NCBI GenBank assembly: GCA_020636405.1
Contig: JACJXW010000010.1
Coordinates: 186,001 to 250,000 of the forward strand
Source of the DNA: Lewinellaceae bacterium
GTDB lineage: Bacteria > Bacteroidota > Bacteroidia > Chitinophagales > Saprospiraceae
DNA length: 64,000 bases
Reading direction: 5' to 3'
In this document: piece after piece, positions 17,538 to 26,331 of the stretch
How positions within the stretch are numbered: the first letter of the stretch is position 1
Layout: each line of letters opens with the position of its first letter
The notes under the pieces: generated by a model
What the model saw: only the letters and a program-made list of their open reading frames with translations
The model's database searches: none
What the model was told of the DNA's origin: nothing
Made by a program: the position numbers and the translations under genes

Positions 17538-18095
17538 TTACAGTTCGTTCAACTGATATTCCTCGATCGCCGACATCAGTTTCTCGGCATAATTAGGATC
17601 AGTCGCATAGCCCCCGGCCTGAATGCCCACCGCCCAAGACCAATTGTCCCATTCGGGATAATAGTGCAGGTTTCTATAATTCGGGCGGGTCAGCAGGAAT
17701 TGCCCGAAATCCTCGTAACTCCTCCGGATCAGCGGGTATTTGCGGAAGCATTCCCAACTTTGCACCGGCCTGCCTGCTATGTACTCAGTGCTGGCCTTAC
17801 AATATTTCGGGCCCACCCAGTCATCATTCGCTTTAATGCCGAAGTGGTTGTTGGCGCCAAGGGCAAGATCGCTCGTGCCCCAGTCGCTCTCCAATCCGGC
17901 GACAGCAATTATGATGGTGGTGGGAATTCCGGTCATTTGGTGCAGTTCTACGGACAGATAGCGATACTTTTCGATGTACTGCTGCACCTTTTCCGGACGT
18001 GAGGCTTGTTTTTGAATGCGATGTTCACTGGTAAAAGCCAATAAAACAAGCGCACTCAACAGGACGGGTAACCCTGGGGTGGTGTTTCCTTTCAT
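17538..18095 (-). CDS. Exported glucosaminidase-domain (GH73-like) protein
   Basis: 185 residues from ATG 18095 (an upstream TTG at 18116 would add seven residues). An N-terminal hydrophobic signal is followed by a glucosaminidase domain: catalytic glutamate in GLESDWGTSDLA, then GANNHFGIK and the C-terminal YATDPNYAEKLMSAIEEY. Such domains cut the GlcNAc-MurNAc bond of peptidoglycan and act in wall remodelling or gliding. There are no LysM or SH3 modules, so it is a minimal single-domain enzyme. It is transcribed divergently from the GH127-like gene. Confidence 0.9.
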   Translation of the reverse strand: MKGNTTPGLPVLLSALVLLAFTSEHRIQKQASRPEKVQQYIEKYRYLSVELHQMTGIPTTIIIAVAGLESDWGTSDLALGANNHFGIKANDDWVGPKYCKASTEYIAGRPVQSWECFRKYPLIRRSYEDFGQFLLTRPNYRNLHYYPEWDNWSWAVGIQAGGYATDPNYAEKLMSAIEEYQLNEL

Positions 18096-18229
18096 TATAT
18101 ATTTGCTTGGGTTCAAAATCAGAAGTAAATATAATAATTAATGACATATAGGAAGCCCTATCTTGAGGTTGCATCAGCCCCATGAGCCGAAAATATCATT
18201 TCCGTCAGGTAAAGGCAAAAAACGAGCTT

Positions 18230-20680
18230 ATGAAAAATCCGGGCCTGCTATTATTTCTCCTTTTCCTTCTTTCCTGTACAGATATGGAAATTGCCGAACG
18301 CGTTGCCGGCCTGCCGGCAAGCGGGGCCAACCACTTCTACCCCGGCAACCAAAGGCTGCTGGCGCCTGCACCCTTACACAAGTTACCCCTTGGCGCCATC
18401 CGCCCCGAAGGATGGCTGCGGGAACAACTGGAACGTTCAGCAGCCGGAATGGCCGGCAACCTGGGAGAGCTCAGCGATTTTTTGAAAAAAGAAGGCAATG
18501 CCTGGCTTGACCCTCAGGGAGAAGGGCACTCTCCCTGGGAGGAAGTGCCGTACTGGCTGCGCGGCTTTACCAACCTGGCTTATGTCCTGCAGGACAGCAG
18601 TATGGCTAAAGAAGCCCTTTTCTGGCTGGAAGCTGCCATGCAGACACAACGAGCGAATGGCTATTTCGGTACCGACGCCAACTACGGAGGGCCCAGCCTG
18701 GATGGCGGCAAAGGCCGCATTCCTGACTTCTGGCCCAATATGATATTGATCGGCGCTCTAAAAGCCCATTATGAAGCTACCGGTGACCTGCGGGTACCCG
18801 CCTTGCTCAGCCATTATTTCCAATGGCAAAACAGCATTCCGGACAGCCTTTTCCTCAAATCGTACTGGCAACACCACCGGGGTGGCGACAACCTGTCCAG
18901 CGTATTGTGGCTCTACAACCTCACCGGCGATACTGCTTTGCTATCCCTTGCCCACAAGATCCATCGCAATACCGCCGATTATGTCAGCGGCATCCCCGGC
19001 TGGCATAACGTGAATTTCGCCCAGGCCTTCCGGGAACCCGCCATTTATCACCAGCTTACCCTGGACACCACCCATCTGCTGGCTACCTATCGGAACATAC
19101 ACCTCATGGACAGCCTCTACGGCCAGGTGCCTGGTGGCATGTGGTGCGGCGATGAGGATAGCCACCCCGAACTAACGGATCCCCGGCAGGCCATTGAAAC
19201 CTGTGGCATGGTGGAGATGATGTACTCCTGCGAAGAACTGCTCCGCATTACCGGCGATGGGACATGGGCCGATCGCTGCGAAGCCGTAGCCTTCAATTCC
19301 CTGCCCGCCAGCATGACCGCTGATCTCCGTGCCCTCCGCTATATGACCTCCCCCAACCAGGCCCGGTCGGATGGCGCCAATAAATGCCCGGGCATCTACA
19401 ACCCCGGCCCTATGATGAACCTCGACCCCTATGGCCACCGCTGCTGCCAGCACAACCATGGCCACGGCTGGCCTTACTACGCCCAGCACCTTTGGATGGC
19501 CACCGCCGATAACGGCCTGGCCCTGGTGTTGCCCTCCGCTTGCAGCCTGTCCGCCCGGGTGGGGGATAGCATAACCGCCAATATCCGGGTGGAAACCCGA
19601 TACCCCTTTTCGGACGAGGTGAAAATCGCCGTTAACCCGAGCCGGGAGGGACAATTCCCATTATACCTTCGGATCCCAGGCTGGTGCAGCCGCCCAGAGG
19701 TCCGGATCAATGGCAAAGCATTTGCCGTTAGCGGCGAACAGGGCGCCTATTTAAAGCTGATGAGACAATGGCGGCCTGGGGACGAGGTACTGTACACCTT
19801 GCCCATGCAGATTGCCGTAAAACGCTGGCCCGGGAACAAAAATGCCGCCACTATCCAACGCGGCCCCCTGACGTATTCCCTGAAAATTGAGGAACAATAC
19901 GAACGTGATGGCGGTACGGACGAATGGCCGGCATACAACATCCTTGCGGGCTCTCCCTGGAATTATGGCCTCACTCGCCTGGCCACCGAGCAGATTAGGA
20001 CCGTGGAAAAAGAATGGCCGTCCGACAACCAGCCCTGGTCCGCTGCCAACTGCCCGATAGAACTGCGCGTCCAGGGCAAACAGATCCGCAACTGGGCCCT
20101 TGACCAATATGGGCTGGTAGACACTCTGCAAACCAGCCCTGTACGCTCGGGCGCACCGGAAGAAGAGCTCACCCTGATCCCCATGGGAAGCGCACGCCTG
20201 CGGATCACGGCCTTCCCGGTGATCGGTGAAGGAGAGCAGGCCCGGGTATGGACGCCCATAGCTCCCCGCCCTCAGGTGCAAACCTCCTATTATTACGAGC
20301 CCGAAAAAAGCCCGAAAAAAGCCAATAAGTGGATCGCAGATATTGCACCCAGCCTTTCCATCCCTACCTTTTGCTGGTGGCCTCACCTGGGCACTCAGGA
20401 GTGGGTGAAACAGGAATTCCCGGAACCCCGAACCATCAGTGAGCTGTCCGTGTTCTGGTTCTACGCCTGGGCGCCGGAAGTGGATATGCCTGAAAGCTGG
20501 GCCATACAATTTCTCGATGGCGACACATGGAAATCCGTAGAGGCCATTGAACAGGATGAGATGCGGAAGCACGACTTCAACCGCACCCGCTTCCGTCCGG
20601 TGAAAACTACGGCGATAAGGGCGGTAGTGCAGTTGAAGGAGGGTAAAACTTCCGGAATTATGGGGTGGCAGGTGAAATAA
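18230..20680 (+). CDS. GH127/DUF1680-type beta-L-arabinofuranosidase-like lipoprotein
   Basis: 816 residues from ATG 18230, giving signal and lipobox LLSCTD. The (alpha/alpha)6 core carries the zinc and catalytic signature of GH127: E323-T-C325 and C405-C406 in HRCCQHNHGHGWPYYAQ. These correspond to Glu338, Cys340, Cys417 and Cys418 of Bifidobacterium HypBA1, with Cys417 the nucleophile. After the core come two beta-sandwich regions. The last about 110 residues (ISELSVFWFYAWAP, WAIQFLDGDTWKSVE) look like an F5/8-type carbohydrate-binding fold. The likely role is removing L-arabinofuranose from glycans; the exact linkage cannot be read. Confidence 0.87.
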   Translation: MKNPGLLLFLLFLLSCTDMEIAERVAGLPASGANHFYPGNQRLLAPAPLHKLPLGAIRPEGWLREQLERSAAGMAGNLGELSDFLKKEGNAWLDPQGEGHSPWEEVPYWLRGFTNLAYVLQDSSMAKEALFWLEAAMQTQRANGYFGTDANYGGPSLDGGKGRIPDFWPNMILIGALKAHYEATGDLRVPALLSHYFQWQNSIPDSLFLKSYWQHHRGGDNLSSVLWLYNLTGDTALLSLAHKIHRNTADYVSGIPGWHNVNFAQAFREPAIYHQLTLDTTHLLATYRNIHLMDSLYGQVPGGMWCGDEDSHPELTDPRQAIETCGMVEMMYSCEELLRITGDGTWADRCEAVAFNSLPASMTADLRALRYMTSPNQARSDGANKCPGIYNPGPMMNLDPYGHRCCQHNHGHGWPYYAQHLWMATADNGLALVLPSACSLSARVGDSITANIRVETRYPFSDEVKIAVNPSREGQFPLYLRIPGWCSRPEVRINGKAFAVSGEQGAYLKLMRQWRPGDEVLYTLPMQIAVKRWPGNKNAATIQRGPLTYSLKIEEQYERDGGTDEWPAYNILAGSPWNYGLTRLATEQIRTVEKEWPSDNQPWSAANCPIELRVQGKQIRNWALDQYGLVDTLQTSPVRSGAPEEELTLIPMGSARLRITAFPVIGEGEQARVWTPIAPRPQVQTSYYYEPEKSPKKANKWIADIAPSLSIPTFCWWPHLGTQEWVKQEFPEPRTISELSVFWFYAWAPEVDMPESWAIQFLDGDTWKSVEAIEQDEMRKHDFNRTRFRPVKTTAIRAVVQLKEGKTSGIMGWQVK

Positions 20681-20718
20681 TGGATCGCAACTCAGATTAA
20701 CTTATAAAACAACAGGCC

Positions 20719-21480
20719 ATGAATTCCCTATACCTCGACACCGCCCTGCTCATCTGGGCCTATATGACCCTCTTATTCCTCATTTCCTGGTGGAAGCGGG
20801 ACAATAGCATCGTAGACGTCGGTTGGGGGCTGGGCTTTGTAGTAATCACCTGGTACCTGCATTTTCAGTATCCGCACTCCTGGAGCTGGCTCCCGGCGCT
20901 GCTCGTCAGTGTCTGGGGCGGCCGGTTGGCCTGGCACATCGGCTGGCGCAAAGTAAAGCAGGGAAAAGAAGACTGGCGTTATGCAAAATGGAGGGAAGAA
21001 TGGGGGCAATGGGTTATCCCCCGCTCCTACCTCCAGGTGTTCCTGCTGCAGGGCTTTTTTATGTGGGTGATCGCCCTGCCGTTCATGCAGCGGCCTGTGC
21101 CGGAGGCGCTGTTGTGGTACCAGTGGGCTGGAATACTGCTTTGGTTGGTTGGTTTCCTGTGGGAGGCAGTTTCCGACTGGCAACTGCAACGCTTCAAAGC
21201 GCGCCCGGACAACAAAGGAAAGATCATGACGGAAGGGCTTTGGCGCCTCTCCCGCCACCCCAACTATTTCGGGGAGATCGTCCTGTGGTGGGGCATTTGG
21301 CTGTTACTGCTTCCCTGTGGAAGCTGGTACCTCAGCCTGGCCAGCCCTGTAGTGTTGACCTGGTTGCTCACCCGGGTATCGGGAGTGCCCATGCTGGAAA
21401 AGAAATACGAGGGGCGGCCCGACTTTGAAGCGTATAAAAAAGAAACGCCGCCGCTGGTGCCGGATTGGAGGAAGCTGTAA
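20719..21480 (+). CDS. DUF1295 membrane protein (steroid 5-alpha-reductase-like)
   Basis: 253 residues with six or seven membrane helices. The C-terminal LWRLSRHPNYFGEIVLWWGIWLL block is the cofactor-binding signature shared by DUF1295, steroid reductase-like and ICMT-like integral membrane enzymes. The NSIVDVGWG motif near residue 28 is typical of DUF1295. The reaction is unknown; NADPH-dependent reduction of a lipid is the usual suggestion. It lies 38 bases after the GH127-like gene on the same strand. Confidence 0.88.
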   Translation: MNSLYLDTALLIWAYMTLLFLISWWKRDNSIVDVGWGLGFVVITWYLHFQYPHSWSWLPALLVSVWGGRLAWHIGWRKVKQGKEDWRYAKWREEWGQWVIPRSYLQVFLLQGFFMWVIALPFMQRPVPEALLWYQWAGILLWLVGFLWEAVSDWQLQRFKARPDNKGKIMTEGLWRLSRHPNYFGEIVLWWGIWLLLLPCGSWYLSLASPVVLTWLLTRVSGVPMLEKKYEGRPDFEAYKKETPPLVPDWRKL

Positions 21481-21584
21481 TGCTCAGCAGGTTATCTTAC
21501 CTGGTTTAATGACCGCCAGCATCTATTGAATGGTAGTATGCCTTTCCTGTGGTTTCCCAAAAACTTTCCTCCTCCTGTCACACT

Positions 21585-22001
21585 TCATGGGGTACGAAAA
21601 CTAACCACCCGGATGACTCCCTGCTCAGCCATGATAGAGAAATCGCGATCTTCGTGAAGAACAGCCAGGTCGAACTTCTGAGCAAAGGCGCCAATAAGAC
21701 AATCATTGGATTTACGGATAGTAACACCTTTTTTTCTAAGGCTTCGATACAACTGTGCTGTTGCAATCGACGCTTCGATAGGGTCCCAATCCAGGATAGG
21801 AAAGGCTAAAATGCTATCTTTTACGTTCTCATAATCTTGGTCAGATCGAATACCTTGTAAAATTTCCTGAATGATGATTGGGCATAAGTACAATGGATGA
21901 TCTTCTTGAATTCCCTGTTTCAGGTATTCGACTTGAGGGCTCTCGATGCCATTGAAAAATTGAACCCACACAGAGGTATCCACCAGTACTCCACCATCCA
22001 T
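21585..22001 (-). CDS. vapC: PIN-domain toxin, VapC family
   Basis: 138 residues, a complete PIN ribonuclease domain. The acidic metal-binding residues are present: D8 in VLVDTSVW, E46 in IIIQEIL, D100 in KSNDCLIGA and D118/D120 in HEDRDF. VapC toxins cleave tRNA or rRNA and are held inactive by VapB. The start overlaps the vapB stop by one base (TGATG), so the pair is co-translated. Codon use is more AT-rich than in neighbours, suggesting acquisition. Nothing suggests it is broken. Confidence 0.94.
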   Translation of the reverse strand: MDGGVLVDTSVWVQFFNGIESPQVEYLKQGIQEDHPLYLCPIIIQEILQGIRSDQDYENVKDSILAFPILDWDPIEASIATAQLYRSLRKKGVTIRKSNDCLIGAFAQKFDLAVLHEDRDFSIMAEQGVIRVVSFRTP

Positions 22002-22192
22002 CAGTTAAGCCTCATTTCATTAAGGTCGCCTTCCCATTTCACCTTCCCTTGCATAGATAGCATTTTCAGGCGCTTGAGCCGCCTTACATAATGCTCCAAT
22101 GCCTGATGCACCACTTCCTTTTTGGTCTTGAGTTCGCTCAATTGAAGCGCCTGCTTCATCAGGCCGTTATCTATTTCAATATTCGTGCGCAT
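22001..22192 (-). CDS. vapB: VapB-type antitoxin (DUF2191-like)
   Basis: 63 residues. RTNIEIDNGLMKQALQLSEL is a ribbon-helix-helix DNA-binding start of the VapB/DUF2191 type, followed by the conserved TKKEVVHQALEHYVRR helix. The C-terminal tail should wrap the toxin. It precedes vapC with a one-base overlap. Two identical 13-bp direct repeats directly upstream are good candidates for its own operator. Confidence 0.92.
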   Translation of the reverse strand: MRTNIEIDNGLMKQALQLSELKTKKEVVHQALEHYVRRLKRLKMLSMQGKVKWEGDLNEMRLN

Positions 22193-22226
22193 TTTTTATA
22201 CACAAAAATATAGTTTTTTATACACA
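22192..22226 (-). promoter_or_regulatory. vapBC promoter with paired direct-repeat operator
   Basis: TTTTTTATACACA occurs at 22192-22204 and again, identical, at 22214-22226, a period of 22 bp or two helical turns. A minus-strand TATTTTTG (-7 box TAnnTTTG, 22203-22210) lies between them. Binding of VapB/VapC to the repeats would cover the promoter and start codon, so autorepression is likely. Confidence 0.6.
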
Positions 22227-22317
22227 TTTCATAATAACCAAAGGGCTTAACCTCTTTATTGTCCCCAAAACATAAGCGCATCAACAGGGGGCATGTCAGA
22301 AATCGATGTACTCCTGT

Positions 22318-23775
22318 TCAAATTCCCCCAAAACACAGGTACTTCACCTCCATAAACTCCTCCATCCCGTACTTCGAACCCTCCCTGCCAATGCCGCTCT
22401 CCTTCACTCCGCCGAAAGGAGCCACTGCGGTGGAGATCATTCCGGTATTGATGCCTACCATGCCATACTCCAAAGCTTCGGCTACGCGCCATACCCGGCC
22501 CACATCCCGGCCGTAGAAATAGGCAGCCAGCCCATATTGAGTAGCATTGGCGGCGGCGACCACTTCATCATCATCCCGGAATCGATAGACTGGAGCCACG
22601 GGGCCGAAGATCTCTTCGTTCGTCACCTTCATGCTGGCATTTACGTTGGCCAACACCGTAGGTTGGTAGAAGGTGCCGCCCAGTTCATGCCGCTGCCCTC
22701 CGGTAAGCACGGTGGCGCCTTTCTCAATGGCGTCTGCCACCAGATGCTCTACTTTTTCCAGCCCTGCCTCGTTGATAAGCGGTCCGATGACAACGCCTTC
22801 ATCAATCCCGGGGCCCACCCGTTGTTCTTTTACCTTCCTGGCGAGTTTTTCCACGAATTCGTCATAGATAGCTTCCTGGGCGTAGAGTCGGTTGGCGCAC
22901 ACGCAGGTCTGCCCGGCATTGCGGTATTTGGAGGCGATCGCGCCGTCGACCGCTGCATCGATATCGGCATCGTCGAAGACGATGAAGGGGGCATTGCCGC
23001 CCAGCTCGAGGCCTACTTTTTTGACGGTGCCGGCGCACTGCTCCATCAACAGTTTTCCCACCCTGGTGGAGCCGGTAAAGGAAAGCTTCCGGACGATGGG
23101 GTTACCGGCCAGTTCCTCCCCCACATCTGCCGGAGAATTGGTAGTGACGACGTTGAAAACTCCTGGGGGCAGGCCTGCCTGGCCTGCCAATTCAGCCAGG
23201 GCCAGGGCTGAAAGCGGCGTATCCTGGGCTGGCTTGACCACCACGGTACATCCTGCCGCCAATGCCGGCGCCACCTTACGGGTGATCATAGCGTTAGGAA
23301 AATTCCAGGGCGTAATTGCAGCCACTACCCCAATGGGCTGCTTGATCACCACGATGCGCTTGTCGGCCCCATGCCCGGGAATGACGTCACCGTAGGCCCG
23401 CCTGGCTTCCTCGGCAAACCATTCTACAAAGGAAGCGCCGTAACGGATCTCGCCTTTGGCCTCTTCCAGAGGCTTACCCTGCTCGGTGGTTAGAAGCAGG
23501 CCGAGGCCATCCACATTGTCCATCTGCAGCTCGTACCACCGCCGCAGGATGGACGAGCGTTCGCCCGCCGTTTTCGCCCGCCAGGCGGGCAGCGCAGCAT
23601 TGGCCGCTTCGATGGCCCGGCGGGTTTCAGCGGCGCCCATGTCGGGCACTTCGATGATGAGAGAACCGTCGGCGGGGTTGTGGATGGGGTAAGTACTGCC
23701 GTTGTCAGCTTGGGCCCATTGGCCGTTGATGTAAGCTTTGTTGTGGAGAAGGGAGGTCTTTTTCAAGGAGATCAT
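22318..23775 (-). CDS. gabD: NAD(P)-dependent succinate-semialdehyde dehydrogenase
   Basis: 485 residues from ATG 23775; the frame runs 40 codons further upstream, but homology starts near LHNKAYINGQW. It is an aldehyde dehydrogenase closest to GabD: ITPWNFPNAM, the cofactor loop SFTGSTRVGKLLM, general base glutamate in LELGGNAPF and the nucleophile C291 in NAGQTCVCANR. It oxidises succinate semialdehyde to succinate. No GABA transaminase is adjacent, so aldehyde specificity is inferred from sequence type only. A GC palindrome (23576-23590) lies within the coding sequence without disturbing it. Confidence 0.9.
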   Translation of the reverse strand: MISLKKTSLLHNKAYINGQWAQADNGSTYPIHNPADGSLIIEVPDMGAAETRRAIEAANAALPAWRAKTAGERSSILRRWYELQMDNVDGLGLLLTTEQGKPLEEAKGEIRYGASFVEWFAEEARRAYGDVIPGHGADKRIVVIKQPIGVVAAITPWNFPNAMITRKVAPALAAGCTVVVKPAQDTPLSALALAELAGQAGLPPGVFNVVTTNSPADVGEELAGNPIVRKLSFTGSTRVGKLLMEQCAGTVKKVGLELGGNAPFIVFDDADIDAAVDGAIASKYRNAGQTCVCANRLYAQEAIYDEFVEKLARKVKEQRVGPGIDEGVVIGPLINEAGLEKVEHLVADAIEKGATVLTGGQRHELGGTFYQPTVLANVNASMKVTNEEIFGPVAPVYRFRDDDEVVAAANATQYGLAAYFYGRDVGRVWRVAEALEYGMVGINTGMISTAVAPFGGVKESGIGREGSKYGMEEFMEVKYLCFGGI

Positions 23776-23891
23776 AGATTTTTCAGTTGGTGTGTATGAT
23801 GCGTTTGCTTTTATTTGTAACGAAGGGAATATGCCGAAGTTTACCATGCCGCAGACTTCCAGTTGCTGAAATACCGCCCCTTTAACTATGG

Positions 23892-26099
23892 TCACAACTG
23901 AAACGTATACGTATACTTCACCACCACCGCCCGTTCACTCGTGAACGGCAAATGGGGCACTTCCCGCTTTCGGTTGCCGTTCAGCAGGTCATTGTACACG
24001 ATATAGAGGTCATTGCCTTCTTTGGGGTTGAATCGAAGGCGGACATTTCCGGCATATACTTCCTCCAGGCTGTTGTACTGCAAAAAGGCAACAATGGAGA
24101 ACTTGGTATTGAGCATGTAAAGTGCTTTCAGGCGGGCCAGGTGGGTGGTGAGCTGTTGTTCCCGTTTGGGAAAGCGGACATGGTTGTAGCCATAGAAGCC
24201 TTCCAATTCGAAATGGGAGGAGACTTTCACCCGTGGGCCCAGGCCGGCGGAGAACAGGCTGCCGTCATAAAACTGGCCGATAGTGTATTCGGCCATACCG
24301 CCGATCAATTGGCCAAAGGGGGAGAAGACGAAACCGGAGGCCTGAAAAAAATCGTACGCTTTGCCGATAGGAATGGCCACCTCATCGGATAGCTCAAAAG
24401 TATCGGATACAAATTCGTGGTCAAAGATTAAAGTGGCCAGGCCGCCCCAGCCCTTTTTGGTTTCATACTGGATGCCTGTAGAGATGATGGCCGATTCTGT
24501 CCTTCCCGCTCCATGGTTTTCCACCAACAACCCCTCCATGAAGGCCCGCACCCGCAGGAATTTAGACTCATCCCCCATTAGCCAGCCGTAGGCCAGTTTA
24601 GGTTCCAGGCTGGTATAGTTCTCCCTCAGCTCAAATCCCATGCCTGGGGAATAATCCTTTCCGGCTTTGGAAAGACTCACATTATAGCTGAATCCGTCGT
24701 AGCGCCGCCGCTCCCAATTCAGGTAGATCCGGGCCGGATCGAGGGAAAACAGGGCGTTGGGTTTTCCGTTTTCGAAGCTTTGCGCCCATCGGGCGGTAAT
24801 GTATTCATCGCCAAATGGCCTGATGATGCCGTCCAGCCCCCAGGCCGTATTGTAATTGCCCTGGAAGTCCATACGATTGGTGAAGATCCCACCGATGTAG
24901 GTATTCTCGTTCCACATTTGCCGGCGGAAGCGCAGCAGGCCGAAATTCTCGGAATGGAGGCTTTCGGAAGCGGCCGTTTGCATGTTGAGGAAGCCAAGGT
25001 CGGATTTCCCCACTCTGCCAACGAGCCGGGCGCCGCCGTAGATCCGAACCGGTTTTTCATCGTCGTCAATACCGATCCGGCGGCTATAAAAAAGGCGGTT
25101 GAAACCGTCAAAGCTAAAATCGAAAATGCTGGCCCGCTCCTGGAAGAAGAGTCGTTTTTCCGGAAAGAACAGGCCGAATCGGGTGAGGTTGACCTGCTGG
25201 TCATCCGCCTCAACCTGCGCAAAGTCCGTATTTATCGTGAGGTCCATCGTCAGGTTGCTGGTGATGCCGTACTTCATGTCCAGGCCGGCTTCGATGGAAG
25301 GCTCCCGGCTGCGTTCATACAGGGTTTCGGCTTCATTGAGGTCAAAACTCTGCTGCACCCCACCCAGGATATAAGGGGCCAGATATAGTGGGTTGCTGCT
25401 GCGCACGCCCTCGAACCGAAACTCCTGAGCCTGTGAAGGTTTCCAACCGCTCATTGACCCCCAGTTCAGGGGAATAAGCGGGAAAATATCCACTTCGTTT
25501 CTGGCGGCGATGTACCACCAGGAGATGATGCCCATGACCACTTCCCCGTTCTTGTCCTGAAAACGCAGGCTGCTCCAGGGAATACGCATTTCCGCGAACC
25601 AGCCTTCGCCGGAGTAGGTAGTGGCGGCATCCCAGAAGGTGTTCCAGTCGATGCTCATGTCTTCTTCCCTCATAGCATCATTCCAGACCACCCCATCCCA
25701 TCGCAGGCCGGTAGGTGTGGTAAAAAAAGCTACGGCATTTTCCTTGTCGAGGTAACTGTCAATGATTATTCCAAAATAATCGGTGGTGCCGTCGAAAGCA
25801 TCACGTTTGTAGGTAGTGGGGCGGAGGTAAGACGAGTCGCTCAGCCAGAGCCTTCCGCCCAGGTAGAGGTACTCCTCATCATAGGCCAGCAATACCTCCG
25901 ATCTTTCTGAAGGGGCCACCCCATATTGTGGTTGCTGCATTTTATAGGGCAGGGGGACGGCCTCCTCCCAGACGTTTTCATCCAGAACCCCATCCAGGGT
26001 TATTGGGGCAGAAAGGCGGCGGGCATTCATCAAACTTTGGGAGTAAGCCGCAACTGGAAGAAAAAGTAAGAGCAGTAAAAAAGGGTCAGGGCATTTCAT
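23892..26099 (-). CDS. DUF5916 outer-membrane protein with N-terminal CBM9-like domain
   Basis: 735 residues from ATG 26099, which gives a signal peptide ending at AYSQ; the frame continues 34 codons upstream without homology. Residues about 25-220 form a CBM9-like sandwich (ITLDGVLDENVWEEA, then TDYFGIIIDSYLDKENA). From about 230 to the end, alternating beta strands form the DUF5916 barrel, including NTDFAQVEADDQQVNLTRF and FFPEKRLFFQE. The family is common in Bacteroidota; its substrate is unknown, but an outer-membrane carbohydrate-related role is usually assumed. It ends in a typical barrel terminus (YTYTFQL). Confidence 0.88.
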   Translation of the reverse strand: MKCPDPFLLLLLFLPVAAYSQSLMNARRLSAPITLDGVLDENVWEEAVPLPYKMQQPQYGVAPSERSEVLLAYDEEYLYLGGRLWLSDSSYLRPTTYKRDAFDGTTDYFGIIIDSYLDKENAVAFFTTPTGLRWDGVVWNDAMREEDMSIDWNTFWDAATTYSGEGWFAEMRIPWSSLRFQDKNGEVVMGIISWWYIAARNEVDIFPLIPLNWGSMSGWKPSQAQEFRFEGVRSSNPLYLAPYILGGVQQSFDLNEAETLYERSREPSIEAGLDMKYGITSNLTMDLTINTDFAQVEADDQQVNLTRFGLFFPEKRLFFQERASIFDFSFDGFNRLFYSRRIGIDDDEKPVRIYGGARLVGRVGKSDLGFLNMQTAASESLHSENFGLLRFRRQMWNENTYIGGIFTNRMDFQGNYNTAWGLDGIIRPFGDEYITARWAQSFENGKPNALFSLDPARIYLNWERRRYDGFSYNVSLSKAGKDYSPGMGFELRENYTSLEPKLAYGWLMGDESKFLRVRAFMEGLLVENHGAGRTESAIISTGIQYETKKGWGGLATLIFDHEFVSDTFELSDEVAIPIGKAYDFFQASGFVFSPFGQLIGGMAEYTIGQFYDGSLFSAGLGPRVKVSSHFELEGFYGYNHVRFPKREQQLTTHLARLKALYMLNTKFSIVAFLQYNSLEEVYAGNVRLRFNPKEGNDLYIVYNDLLNGNRKREVPHLPFTSERAVVVKYTYTFQL

Positions 26100-26208
26100 G
26101 GATAAGGGGCTTTGGGCCGGGTGAATAGGGTTCTTCGCGATCCTGGCCGGCTCCTCCGTATCTGTTTTGCCGACTGTCAGAAAGAAAAACCTGCAATGCA
26201 AAATACAA

Positions 26209-26224
26209 AATGTTGCACAACATT
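26209..26224. promoter_or_regulatory. Candidate operator palindrome between DUF5916 and MATE genes
   Basis: AATGTTGCACAACATT has two 7-base arms around a CA centre. It is located in the 232-base divergent region, about 110 bases from both starts. The position suits a shared regulator, but no known consensus is matched with confidence. Confidence 0.35.
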
Positions 26225-26331
26225 AAAACAAAAAAGTTTTGAACTCTGAAATACATGTACCCGGATTAGCCCGAAAAATTCAGCCACTTTCCCGTTTTAT
26301 ACTAACTTGCGCCCTCCTAATAACTTCTCAG

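Noticed and set aside
23576..23590. GCCCGCC-A-GGCGGGC palindrome
   Set aside because: It lies within gabD coding sequence with normal amino acids; in GC-rich DNA it may be chance, although it could be a small palindromic insertion.
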